In this document: positions 18,485-27,993 of the stretch, piece after piece
Position numbering within the stretch: position 1 is the first letter of the stretch
Layout: the number at the start of each line of letters is the position of its first letter
Assembly (NCBI RefSeq): GCF_040493455.1
Contig: NZ_JANFDA010000001.1
Span: 558,001 to 622,000, forward strand
Origin: Microcosmobacter sp040493455
GTDB lineage: Bacteria; Bacteroidota; Bacteroidia; Flavobacteriales; Flavobacteriaceae
DNA length: 64,000 nucleotides
Direction: 5' to 3'
Made by a program: the position numbers and the translations under genes
The notes under the pieces: model-generated
The model's input: the letters and a program-made list of their open reading frames with translations, nothing else
Database searches by the model: none
What the model was told of the DNA's origin: nothing

Positions 18485-20689
18485 TTATTCTTTAATAAAT
18501 TTCTTAGTTAACACCTCGTCTCCATCATTTACCTCTAAGAAGTAGATGCCAGATCTTAGGTTTTCAACATCGATAATTTGGGTTGTTTTACCTTCTTGAA
18601 CTGTTTGTCCAAGCATGTTAATGATACGGTAATTAATAGCATCATTATTATCAAGCATCTTAATATTCAGTTGAGATTTTACTGGGTTTGGATACAATAC
18701 AAAATCTTCTTCAGAAGTAACTTCTTCATTCAATGTTCTGATTAGTTCTGTAGTATTTTGTCTACTTCCGCTTCCAGAGATACCAGTAATAGTTACCTGA
18801 TCGATATACACCTGATCTGCATTAGCACTAGCATCACATTGGAATCTAAACTGAGAATTACTACCAAAGTTGTATTCAGAGTCATTCAATACAACAGTTG
18901 CAGAATAGAACGTATTATTGTTAAAACTTGGTCCTTGTGCCCAAGTAGCAACTGTTGTCCATCCAGAACCATTGTTGAAACGTAACCAGAAGTCTTCATT
19001 AGTTTCCATACTATTTGCATAGAAGTAGAACTTAACTTCAACTTGATTATAAGCTGTAAGATTGAATGATTCAGACGTCATAGCTGATGCTGTTCCTGAA
19101 TTATCCCTAATTCTAATGGAATAATTGCCTTCATAAGAGCGAGATCCAGAGTATCTAAAGCAATCGCTACCACCATCAGTCCAGCCATCCCATCCAGTTT
19201 CAAAGAAACCTTCGTGTAACAACGTTGAACCTGTAGAGCAAGGTGCACAAGTAGAGCCTCCACAATCTACACCAGTCTCGTCACCGTTTTGGATACCATC
19301 ATCACATGTTGGTGCTGGGCCGCTTCCTAAACAGAATTGAGTAGCTTCAGAACCTGCAAAAGATCCGCCAGATGCTAGTGAACCAGAAGGTCCAGTAAGA
19401 CTATAAGATCCATTTCCGTAAGAACAACAGATACCGTCACCATAGGAATCATTAATTGTGAATGTGTAACATCCGTCTGGTAAACAAAGGTCTTCAGTAA
19501 GTGTTGATCTGTCTGGTTCACTTCCGTAAGTACCACCTGATGCTACAGTTTGTCCTGAATCATTAGTAATAGTCCAAGATGTTTCTTCAGGATAATCGTC
19601 AAAAGTAATAGATAGATTTACTTCGTTGTCAGTACAAGCTGTCTGACATGGTTGGCAAGAACCACCACAATCTACACCAGTTTCATCTCCGTTTTGAACA
19701 CCGTCGTTACACGTTGGTGTAGAACCTCCACCGCCACACTTGTCAGATAAGGCTAAAGATCTTCTTACACCACCAGCTTCTAATACTGCACGCATTCTGT
19801 CTTTTTGTCCTTGGGTAAATAGGTTCATACAAGAGTCGTTAGTATAGTCCATATAATTTTGAACCATATCTACTGAGCCACATGATACCTGACCAACTGG
19901 ACAACCACCATTAGAAGTTTGATGTGTAGGCGTATCTGCAACAAAGTCATTTCCACAGTTAGAATCACCCCAAATATGGCGTAAGTTTAAAAAGTGTCCT
20001 ACTTCGTGAGTAGTTGTTCTTCCACCATCGAAAGGCGCAGTTACATTTCCTACTCTTCCAAAATAGTTGTAAGCCATTACAACACCATCTGTTGAAGCAC
20101 TTCCACCAGGGAATTGAGCATAACCTAAAATGGTACGACCAATAGGGTCAGTCATTTTTGGTACGATCCACATGTTGAGGTACTGACTTGTATCCCAAGG
20201 GTCGACACCTCCTTGCGAGGATTTTTTCATGTCGTCTGTAGTACCCCAATCTTGTCTGGTTGTGGATTTTCTGGTAATACCAGTGGTAGCATTACCATTA
20301 GGGTCTACTGTTGCCATACAGAATTGAATTTCTGTATCCGCGGCTTGCGACCATGTGTTGTCTGCATCTGGATTTGTACGTCTAAAATCTTCGTTTAGAA
20401 CATCCATTTGAGACTGGATTTGGGCCACACTGATGTTCTCAGTGCTGTTTCGATACAATACATGTACTACTACGGGAATAGTGATAATGTTGCCATCAAC
20501 TCTGTTGGCTTGCATCTGTTGAATTTTGGTCTGAGTAAAGGTCTCGATTTGTTGCATCCTTCGTTCGAGATCTGGGTCTTGTTGTTTCCTGTACTCAAGG
20601 TTCTCCATTGTAGAGCAATTGCGTTCTTGACCGAACACTGCACCTACCATGAAAAAACAAATAAAAAATAGTGTGAGGTTGTTTTTCAT
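18485..20689 (-). CDS. Secreted M43 (pappalysin-family) zinc metalloprotease with T9SS domain
   Basis: A 734-residue protein. A signal peptide (1-20, cut after AVFG) is followed by an M43 metzincin domain with zinc motif HEVGHFLNLRH (His228, Glu229, His232, His238) and Met-turn NYMDY. Cysteines are arranged as in cytophagalysin-type proteases. The accessory part has two Cys-rich motifs (CNDGVQNGDETGVDCGG and CDDGIQNGDETGVDCGG), between them a domain with DGCYTFTINDSYGDGICC, then a beta-sandwich shared with the reprolysin-like protease, and a T9SS sorting domain (LYPNPV, final ~75 residues). It is a secreted endoprotease. It is divergent from the ABC ATPase gene at 20857; a CGG-N5-CCG palindrome sits between them, about 121-137 bp upstream of this start. 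Confidence 0.93.
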   Translation of the reverse strand: MKNNLTLFFICFFMVGAVFGQERNCSTMENLEYRKQQDPDLERRMQQIETFTQTKIQQMQANRVDGNIITIPVVVHVLYRNSTENISVAQIQSQMDVLNEDFRRTNPDADNTWSQAADTEIQFCMATVDPNGNATTGITRKSTTRQDWGTTDDMKKSSQGGVDPWDTSQYLNMWIVPKMTDPIGRTILGYAQFPGGSASTDGVVMAYNYFGRVGNVTAPFDGGRTTTHEVGHFLNLRHIWGDSNCGNDFVADTPTHQTSNGGCPVGQVSCGSVDMVQNYMDYTNDSCMNLFTQGQKDRMRAVLEAGGVRRSLALSDKCGGGGSTPTCNDGVQNGDETGVDCGGSCQPCQTACTDNEVNLSITFDDYPEETSWTITNDSGQTVASGGTYGSEPDRSTLTEDLCLPDGCYTFTINDSYGDGICCSYGNGSYSLTGPSGSLASGGSFAGSEATQFCLGSGPAPTCDDGIQNGDETGVDCGGSTCAPCSTGSTLLHEGFFETGWDGWTDGGSDCFRYSGSRSYEGNYSIRIRDNSGTASAMTSESFNLTAYNQVEVKFYFYANSMETNEDFWLRFNNGSGWTTVATWAQGPSFNNNTFYSATVVLNDSEYNFGSNSQFRFQCDASANADQVYIDQVTITGISGSGSRQNTTELIRTLNEEVTSEEDFVLYPNPVKSQLNIKMLDNNDAINYRIINMLGQTVQEGKTTQIIDVENLRSGIYFLEVNDGDEVLTKKFIKE

Positions 20690-20809
20690 GTTAAATGTTT
20701 AAATAATTAATGGTTTTTTTGAAAATTTCGCAACGAAACTATTAAAATTTTGTTAACGCAAAAATTTAATTTTAACATTTTCGATGAAATACTTTCTGAC
20801 AGAAAAACT

Positions 20810-20826
20810 TTACGGTTTTTCCGTAA
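20810..20826. promoter_or_regulatory. CGG-N5-CCG palindrome between the divergent M43 protease and ABC ATPase genes
   Basis: A perfect palindrome with arms TTACGG and CCGTAA and a five-T spacer. It has the same CGG-N5-CCG spacing as the paired sites at 13853-13885. It lies 121-137 bp upstream of the M43 start and 31-47 bp upstream of the ABC ATPase start, so a bound factor could act on either gene. Confidence 0.4.
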
Positions 20827-20856
20827 TTAAGATGAAGAAAATGACTACATTTACGT

Positions 20857-22548
20857 ATGGCGGATTCCAAATTACTCGAGGTAAAAGATCTTCGGATTTC
20901 ATTTTTTAATAATGAAATTGAAACAGAAATTATTCATGGAATTTCTTTTGATTTGAAGCCTAATGAAATTCTTGGAATTGTCGGAGAGTCGGGTTCAGGG
21001 AAATCGATCTCTTCCCTTGCTATCATGGGGCTTTTGCCCAAGAAAATTTCTAAAATCACCAACGGTTCTATTGACTTTTTAGGTAAAGATTTAACTCAGG
21101 TTAAGGACAAGGGATTCGAAAACATAAGAGGAAATGAACTCGCAATGATCTTCCAGGAACCAATGAGTTCTTTGAATCCTTCAATGACTTGTGGGAAACA
21201 GGTTTTAGAAATCATTTTACAACATACCAAAAAGAAATCAACTGAAGCAAAACAGTTGGTTTTAGAACTTTTTGAGAAAGTAAAATTACCTGACCCGAAA
21301 AGAGTTTATAAATCTTATCCGCACGAAATTTCGGGAGGGCAAAAACAACGTGTTATGATAGCCATGGCTATTGCTTGTAAGCCAAAAATTCTTATTGCAG
21401 ATGAGCCTACAACAGCACTCGATGTTACAGTGCAAAAAAGTATTATTGAGTTATTGAAAGTGTTACAGTATGAAGAGGGTATGAGCATTATTTTCATTTC
21501 TCACGATCTTGCTTTGGTTTCAGAAGTTGCAGATAGAGTTTTGGTAATGTACAAAGGTGAAATTGTAGAGCAAGGAAAGACGCAAGGCATATTCAAACTA
21601 CCAAAACATACGTATACAAAAGCCCTTATTAATTCTCGACCCTCGACGGAATTCAGATTAAAAACTCTTCCAACAATAAGTGATTTTGTAGAAGGAACAA
21701 CCAGAGATGATATTATAACAAAGGAAGAACGACAAGAAAAACATAAAACCTTATACAGCAAATCACCATTGTTAGAAGTTCTAAACCTAGAGAAAGAGTA
21801 TGTTACCAAACTAAACTGGTTTAAAAAAGGAGAAAATTTTAAAGCTGTAAATGATGTTAGCTTTAAGGTGTATGAGGGTGAGACGCTCGGTTTAGTGGGA
21901 GAGTCTGGTTGTGGAAAATCTACTTTAGGCAATGCGATTCTTCAGTTAGATAAGGCTACGTCTGGAGCAATTCTATATAAAGGAGAAGACATTACGAATT
22001 TAAAAGATTCTGAAAGGCTAAAACTAAGCAAGGATATTCAGATTATTTTTCAAGATCCTTATGCCTCTTTAAATCCCAGAATTATAGTTGGAAAAGCAAT
22101 CATGGAGCCTATGAAAGCTCATGGAATTGGCACTAATGATGATGCAAGAAGGGAAAAGGTTTTAGAAATTTTGCAAAGAGTAGGTCTTACGGAAGAAGAT
22201 TATTATAAGTATCCGCATGAATTTTCTGGAGGACAACGACAGCGAATAGGAATAGCCAGGACCATAGCTTTGGAACCAAAGCTCATTATCTGTGACGAAT
22301 CCGTTTCTGCGTTGGATATATCTGTCCAGGCACAGGTTTTGAATCTTCTAAATGAACTGAAAACCAACTATAACTTCACATATATATTTATCTCTCACGA
22401 TTTGGCCGTAGTAAAATATATGGCAGATCAGCTTTTAGTAATGAATGAAGGAAAAATTGAGGAACTAGGTGAGGCAGATGAAATTTATGATAATCCAACT
22501 AAGGCGTACACCAAAAAATTAATTCATGCTATCCCCAAAGGGTTATAG
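20857..22548 (+). CDS. Fused two-domain peptide-type ABC transporter ATPase (DppD-DppF/YejF-like)
   Basis: A 563-residue protein with two complete ABC ATPase domains in tandem. Domain 1 has Walker A GESGSGKS, signature SGGQKQRV and Walker B ILIADEPT. Domain 2 has Walker A GESGCGKS, signature SGGQRQRI and Walker B LIICDESVSALD. Each is followed by the oligopeptide-transporter C-terminal extension. This is the layout of YejF-like proteins, which power import of di- or oligopeptides or microcins with separate permeases. No permease or binding-protein gene is next to it, so its partners must be elsewhere. It sits between secreted protease genes, which fits peptide uptake, but that link is inferred from position only. 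The start chosen follows a TACATTTA box by only a few bases. Confidence 0.92.
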   Translation: MADSKLLEVKDLRISFFNNEIETEIIHGISFDLKPNEILGIVGESGSGKSISSLAIMGLLPKKISKITNGSIDFLGKDLTQVKDKGFENIRGNELAMIFQEPMSSLNPSMTCGKQVLEIILQHTKKKSTEAKQLVLELFEKVKLPDPKRVYKSYPHEISGGQKQRVMIAMAIACKPKILIADEPTTALDVTVQKSIIELLKVLQYEEGMSIIFISHDLALVSEVADRVLVMYKGEIVEQGKTQGIFKLPKHTYTKALINSRPSTEFRLKTLPTISDFVEGTTRDDIITKEERQEKHKTLYSKSPLLEVLNLEKEYVTKLNWFKKGENFKAVNDVSFKVYEGETLGLVGESGCGKSTLGNAILQLDKATSGAILYKGEDITNLKDSERLKLSKDIQIIFQDPYASLNPRIIVGKAIMEPMKAHGIGTNDDARREKVLEILQRVGLTEEDYYKYPHEFSGGQRQRIGIARTIALEPKLIICDESVSALDISVQAQVLNLLNELKTNYNFTYIFISHDLAVVKYMADQLLVMNEGKIEELGEADEIYDNPTKAYTKKLIHAIPKGL

Positions 22549-22868
22549 CATGAATAGCTTTTTGGTTAACATGACTATGTTTCTGAGCAATCTTAAATTA
22601 TTTTGAAAACTGACCATAAGCTTGTTTTCAAAAAAAGTAGGTTTTGGTAGATTTGGGGCTCCTTTCATAAGTAACAATTCATGATTAAACTTGGGGCAAA
22701 AATCATAAATAGGGTTTATGATAGATTTGGTTTTTAGTTATTGTGATTTGGGATTGCTAATATGGGAATTAACTTCAATAAATCAGTTTAAAAACCATAT
22801 AAATCGATGAAATGCAATTAATTTTAACAAATTAGTATAAAATTCCTACATTTTACGTTTATTTAGAA
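22549..22868. other. Gene-free 320-bp AT-rich interval with a CGATGAAATGCA element
   Basis: No credible coding region on either strand; the longest frame after the ABC ATPase stop is 18 codons. The only recognisable element is one CGATGAAATGCAATT copy at 22804. It lies upstream of no annotated start, since both flanking genes end here. Confidence 0.5.
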
Positions 22869-22897
22869 CAAAAAACCCTTCTCAATTGGAAGGGTTT
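22869..22897. terminator. Bidirectional intrinsic terminator
   Basis: A hairpin with arms AAAACCCTTC and GAAGGGTTTT, T-rich on both strands. It can end the minus-strand gene stopping at 22920 and also stop transcription from the ABC ATPase side. Confidence 0.8.
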
Positions 22898-22919
22898 TAT
22901 TATGTGTAAAAGGGGTAAA

Positions 22920-25900
22920 TTATTTCTGTTTGATAGCTTTCTTGGTAATCACTTGTCCGTCGGATAAACGAACTTTAGCGATATAAGCTGCTTTACTCAG
23001 ATTGTCTAATCTATGGATTAAGGTGTGACTATTCCCATTCAATCTATAAATAGTTCTACCTAACAAGTCAATAATTTCAACAGCTTCGATAGTGAATTGC
23101 GATGGCACAGTAAACTCAACATTGCCATTAGGAAGTTCGGTAATTATTAAGCCACTTGGATCGAGTTCGTTTTCAACAATAGATAATGCATCTCCCTGGA
23201 AAACAATCTCGAAGCGATCATTAAACGCTCCAGACTCAGCTGTGAAAGTATAAGGACTTTCAGTTAGGTTATGAACAAAACCTAATAGATTATCTTTTAG
23301 ATAAATATTTTGGTCACTTTCAAAAATACCATCAACTGCACTAATGGCAATCGTATAATTCTCTTGAGCAATACTATTGAATCCTAAAGGAATTACATCG
23401 GTATCTACAAAAGGCAATGCTCTTCCCTGAATAACAAAAGGCTTTTCATTAATAATAGAATAGAAATTTTGTTGCCCTTCTTTATTTGAAGTAATGGCAT
23501 CATAAAGTCTATCTCTGTCCATAGTAGCATTATTTACATAACCTACTAATATTCTATCTACACCATTATTTTCTGAGGCTAAATCTAACCATATGCGATG
23601 TCTTTCGTTTGCATCGGTAGTTCTACTACTTTCACTAGATAACCTATAGAAATTTGAATTGTCATAGGTTCTACTTCTCATAGAGTTATTGAAAGTAATC
23701 GAAGTTGTTGTAGCTGGGCCATCATCTAGATTAACCATAAAGCTTTGCCCAGCGGCAATATAGCCATTAAACCCAGCAGGACCACTGGTAGTCCCTGTAC
23801 CATTATGAGTTATATAATCATCTGGATCGTAATTGAATCCATTATTGTTTTCATAGAAAGGATCTGGAATAGCATTGCTTGGTAAAGCACCATGCGTCCA
23901 AATATTCACGAAACCATCTAGATTTGTATTGGCATTCAGGAAGTCTAAAGCAGAAATTGCTGAAGGATATGGATTTCCAACCAAGTTCCAGTCATCATCA
24001 TCATCATTACCATTAAGCCCATCATTATCCGTTCCTCTAGAAACAGTAACAGTAGTTGTTCCTGTTCGTGGTACACCATTTTGGAATACAGCATCAAGTT
24101 GGGTAGGAGTTGTATTGTTGAAACTACTATCTCCTCTAACGATATACCCAACTCCAGCACCCATGGTTTCACCATTTGCAGTCACCCAGTTACCTTGACC
24201 GTTGCTTGTTCCTGTATTAGGAGCTGTAGGTACCCATCTATAGATATGGTAAGTCGGAGAACCTGGAGAAACATTGTCAATGTTGAAGCCATTAATTGGA
24301 GATGACCAGTAGACATAGTCTTGTCTTCTCATCATTACGGAACGCTCCATGCTTAAGTTTCCAACATTGGTAACAGCATCATTTACTTGGATGAGTGAGC
24401 CATTATTATGAATATAGAATGTTGCAGTCGCATTGGTAGTTACTACATCATCAACGTGAACATAATCGCCATCTCTGACATCTAACGTTCTGCCGGCATT
24501 GATGGTAAGATCACCATTAGCATATAAGTTATTTGAAGTATTGGTATCAAAGTCGTTATCTAGAACAACATTGTGGAAAATTTCTGTATCATAAACAACA
24601 GGTGGAATTGGAGGAGGTGTATTATATGTGATAAGTTGAGCTACTGTACCCTCAAATGTTACAGTACTATTTCCTTCTTCAAAAACAGCTTCTCCTAGTA
24701 AGTTTGTCCAGTTTCCAGTCAAAAATATTTGACCATCATCTGTACCGTTATTACCATCGTCCATGTCTAAAGAACCGCTGACATTAATAACTAAATTACC
24801 ATTGACGTTTAGAACATCATCGGATTCTTCAATAACTAAGGTTCTACCACTTATGGTAATATCATTACAATCGGCCTCATTACCAAAGTTTGAAGACAAT
24901 GCAGAATCATTATCAATGACACAATCTCTAGCAGCAGTAGCATCGATGGTAACATCTGTTAGAGCGTCAGGAACAGCAAAGTTGTCCCAATTAGAACAGT
25001 TGAACCAATCATCACTTACAGTACCAGTCCATAGACCAGCTGTAGTTCCTGTACCATTAACAGTGTAGGAACTATTACATGTTGCAGCTATATCATCCGA
25101 TGCTTGACCGCTGTTTGCACTAACTAATAACCAATTACTATTATCAGTGATATTGGCTAATAATTGAGATTGAGTTCCTGTCGAAATTCCAGTACCAGCG
25201 ACATCGTGATATGCATAGAATCTAGATGTACTCGAATTACCAATTTCTAACCTTGTACATTCAATATCTGGGTGAATCCTCGAAATTCTATCTCCACCAG
25301 CATTACCTGCAACTGAAAACGCTTGGAAGCTTCCTTTTGTTTGTACACCACCAAGAACAGTCCCAGTAAATGTTCTATAATTATCAGGATCGGTATCTCC
25401 TGTATCGGGACCGTCAGGTTCAGTCATCACGTCAGAGAATGTTCCTTGCATTAACCACATCGTATCTGGACTAGAGGTACTAATGTTACCAGGCAGGTTA
25501 TCATTAGCATGCGAAGGATTGTTTAGAATAGTAAAATCTGAAGTGACATCGATACCATTAACCGTAATACTTTGAATAGTTGATGGGAAGGTTTCTGTTT
25601 CGACACAAATTACAGAGCCTTTTGGAATATCTGCACAACCGTTGTATTGTAGCGTAGCATAAGGCGGTTCTCCACTCTGATCAAAATCAGTACTACAATC
25701 ATACCAACGGTCAGTTGAGGTATTTGCTGGGGCATTATACTCATACAATAAGTTTGCAATAGTAAATTCTGTATTTAGGCCAATATCTACAAGAGTAAGG
25801 ATAGAGAACCTATCGTTACCATCAGTAATGTAACTGTCAAAACCTACAAATACCAAATCCCCTGGACTAAATATCGTTGGGCTAGATGAGCTACTTGCAA

Positions 25901-27875
25901 TTACTGTAACAGAAGTCGTTGATCCAGAACTCCATGTATTACCAGCTTCATTAAAAATTGTAAAATGATATGTTGTACCATCGGTTAAACCTGTAATTGT
26001 TGCTGAAGTCCCTGTGCCACGATATACAGCAAATTCCCCTGCAGCTAAAGCATCACCACTTCCAAAAGTAGAATTGGCAGTATAAGTTGTACTATCTCCA
26101 GTTGGTGTCGCACTTACAGGATTTGAAGCTCTTGCAACAACTAAAACTTCATCATAGCAACTCGGAAGTGTCCATTGAAGCAGTGCATCACCACAACTGT
26201 TTACTGAGGTAAAAGCAGTAGGGTTGTCAATAACACCAGAATATGCTACAGAAGTGGATACACCAGTACTCCAACTAGTTCCTGTCCTCGAAAATATTGT
26301 AAAATGATATGTGGATCCATTAGTTAATCCAGTGATATTAGCTGAAGTACCGTTACTTTTATAAACTGCATATTCATTTGTAGCCAAGTCTGTGCCATTT
26401 CCAAAAATAGCATCTGCAGTATAAGCGCTGCCATCACCTGTTGGCGTTGCAGAAACGGCATTAGTTTCTCTGGCAACAATTAATACTTCCTCAGCACAAG
26501 AAGGCGCAATCCAGCTAATGTCTATTGATCCACAGCTTTCAACGGCATTAAAACTTGTAGCATTGGTAGGTGTTGTACATAAACCACAGGTAACCTCAAC
26601 ATCATCTAGGTAATAAGACCCTCCTGATCTTTGAGACATCACTAACCTAATGTAATAATCACCAGTTAAGCTAAGAGGAACTGTAAATAATTGATGCGAC
26701 GTAGTCACTGAGCCCACTAAAATATCTTGAGCAGTAGTCCAAGGACCTGTGTTATTTGTGGAATACTGAACGCTGAATGTTTTGTTTGCAGTACTTGCAG
26801 ATCTAGCTAATTGAAACTCTATTTGTTGTGGGTTAGAAACGACATTAGTAGTAATTATTTCATCTCCGGTTGAATTGAAACCTGTTCCATTTCCTGTAAG
26901 ACCTGCAGTACCGTTTTGGTAAGTTCCTGAACCAGTCCAATTTCCATAGCCTGAATTAAAATCATCTGAAAGACAAACTGAAGAGCCACTTGAAGAACAA
27001 GAAGCTACACCCGATCCGGAAACAGTCTCTGTATATGTACAAGATCCATCAGCACTAAAAGTGGCTGTGACCTCTACATCACTCCCATTAGCAGCAAGTT
27101 GTACTCCTGTGATAGTTTGAGGAGATGTTCCAACAGTAGCAGAAGTCGTTCCACCCACTACTCCAGCACCGGTTAAATCTATACTTCCTGAAGCAGGAGG
27201 GTTGCTGTATGTTATAGTTACATCAGCAATATAATAATCATCTGAGGCATCAGAAGCAGTGCCATTATCGTTACAAGAGCCAGGAGGATTAGATATTGAA
27301 ATATCTGTAATGCTACAACCACCACAATTAATAGTCTGACCAGTATTTATATTATCGTGAGTACTAGATTGATTTTGAACCCAAGTAAAATCAGAATAAT
27401 CACAACCAGAGCCTTGTAATTGTATGCTTTCGGTCGTCCCTGTTGAATTGTTCTCATTAACACCAATATCTGTAGAATTTAGCCCATTTGCAGCACCATT
27501 AGTAGCCGCAAATGTACCTTCATAGCTTAGAAATTGAATGACTGTACTACCACACACTAAGGCAATACCATCTGGAGCACCATTTTGAATTCCAGACTGT
27601 GCAATCCATATAAAACGAACATTGTTTACCGTTGCACCTCCTGTTGTTGGAACTGATGCAGAACCATAAGTAGTTCCAGTACTACCGTTGTAGAAAACCA
27701 CCCTAAGATCATTAGTTGCGCAAGAATAAGTTGTAGGTACGGCTATTTCAACACCTTCATTAACATCACTTCCGTTATTGTCGTAATGAATCTCATTTAT
27801 CCAAGGAGTTTGTGCAAAACCTGATATTATGGCACACAAAAATGCCAGTAGACTGAGGGAGTACTTTTTTATCAT
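22920..27875 (-). CDS. Giant secreted lamin-tail/Fn3-type protein with T9SS domain
   Basis: A 1651-residue secreted protein of unknown function. The signal peptide ends near residue 21 (SGFAQ). A lamin-tail-like domain starts with WINEIHYDNNGSD. Further beta-rich modules follow, then two similar ~110-residue Fn3-like repeats (shared pattern ATPTGD...YTA...GSxYHFTIF), a second lamin-tail-like region around FSPGDLVFVGFD, a module beginning with WTGTVSDDW typical of T9SS cargo, a GNPYPSAIS module, and a divergent T9SS sorting domain ending in KKAIKQK. No catalytic motif is seen; lamin-tail proteins in this group are often adhesins or come with nucleases, but no nuclease domain is present. It sits at the right edge of the T9SS cargo block. 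Confidence 0.85.
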   Translation of the reverse strand: MIKKYSLSLLAFLCAIISGFAQTPWINEIHYDNNGSDVNEGVEIAVPTTYSCATNDLRVVFYNGSTGTTYGSASVPTTGGATVNNVRFIWIAQSGIQNGAPDGIALVCGSTVIQFLSYEGTFAATNGAANGLNSTDIGVNENNSTGTTESIQLQGSGCDYSDFTWVQNQSSTHDNINTGQTINCGGCSITDISISNPPGSCNDNGTASDASDDYYIADVTITYSNPPASGSIDLTGAGVVGGTTSATVGTSPQTITGVQLAANGSDVEVTATFSADGSCTYTETVSGSGVASCSSSGSSVCLSDDFNSGYGNWTGSGTYQNGTAGLTGNGTGFNSTGDEIITTNVVSNPQQIEFQLARSASTANKTFSVQYSTNNTGPWTTAQDILVGSVTTSHQLFTVPLSLTGDYYIRLVMSQRSGGSYYLDDVEVTCGLCTTPTNATSFNAVESCGSIDISWIAPSCAEEVLIVARETNAVSATPTGDGSAYTADAIFGNGTDLATNEYAVYKSNGTSANITGLTNGSTYHFTIFSRTGTSWSTGVSTSVAYSGVIDNPTAFTSVNSCGDALLQWTLPSCYDEVLVVARASNPVSATPTGDSTTYTANSTFGSGDALAAGEFAVYRGTGTSATITGLTDGTTYHFTIFNEAGNTWSSGSTTSVTVIASSSSSPTIFSPGDLVFVGFDSYITDGNDRFSILTLVDIGLNTEFTIANLLYEYNAPANTSTDRWYDCSTDFDQSGEPPYATLQYNGCADIPKGSVICVETETFPSTIQSITVNGIDVTSDFTILNNPSHANDNLPGNISTSSPDTMWLMQGTFSDVMTEPDGPDTGDTDPDNYRTFTGTVLGGVQTKGSFQAFSVAGNAGGDRISRIHPDIECTRLEIGNSSTSRFYAYHDVAGTGISTGTQSQLLANITDNSNWLLVSANSGQASDDIAATCNSSYTVNGTGTTAGLWTGTVSDDWFNCSNWDNFAVPDALTDVTIDATAARDCVIDNDSALSSNFGNEADCNDITISGRTLVIEESDDVLNVNGNLVINVSGSLDMDDGNNGTDDGQIFLTGNWTNLLGEAVFEEGNSTVTFEGTVAQLITYNTPPPIPPVVYDTEIFHNVVLDNDFDTNTSNNLYANGDLTINAGRTLDVRDGDYVHVDDVVTTNATATFYIHNNGSLIQVNDAVTNVGNLSMERSVMMRRQDYVYWSSPINGFNIDNVSPGSPTYHIYRWVPTAPNTGTSNGQGNWVTANGETMGAGVGYIVRGDSSFNNTTPTQLDAVFQNGVPRTGTTTVTVSRGTDNDGLNGNDDDDDWNLVGNPYPSAISALDFLNANTNLDGFVNIWTHGALPSNAIPDPFYENNNGFNYDPDDYITHNGTGTTSGPAGFNGYIAAGQSFMVNLDDGPATTTSITFNNSMRSRTYDNSNFYRLSSESSRTTDANERHRIWLDLASENNGVDRILVGYVNNATMDRDRLYDAITSNKEGQQNFYSIINEKPFVIQGRALPFVDTDVIPLGFNSIAQENYTIAISAVDGIFESDQNIYLKDNLLGFVHNLTESPYTFTAESGAFNDRFEIVFQGDALSIVENELDPSGLIITELPNGNVEFTVPSQFTIEAVEIIDLLGRTIYRLNGNSHTLIHRLDNLSKAAYIAKVRLSDGQVITKKAIKQK

Positions 27876-27993
27876 AGTGAGTTTTTCGCTTAGCTTAACC
27901 GAGGGGCTAGCAAATATAGCACAAAATTAGCTTATATACAGGGTTTTAGCCCCAAGCAATTATTAACAAAAAGTTATTAATTTCGTTTTTCCG

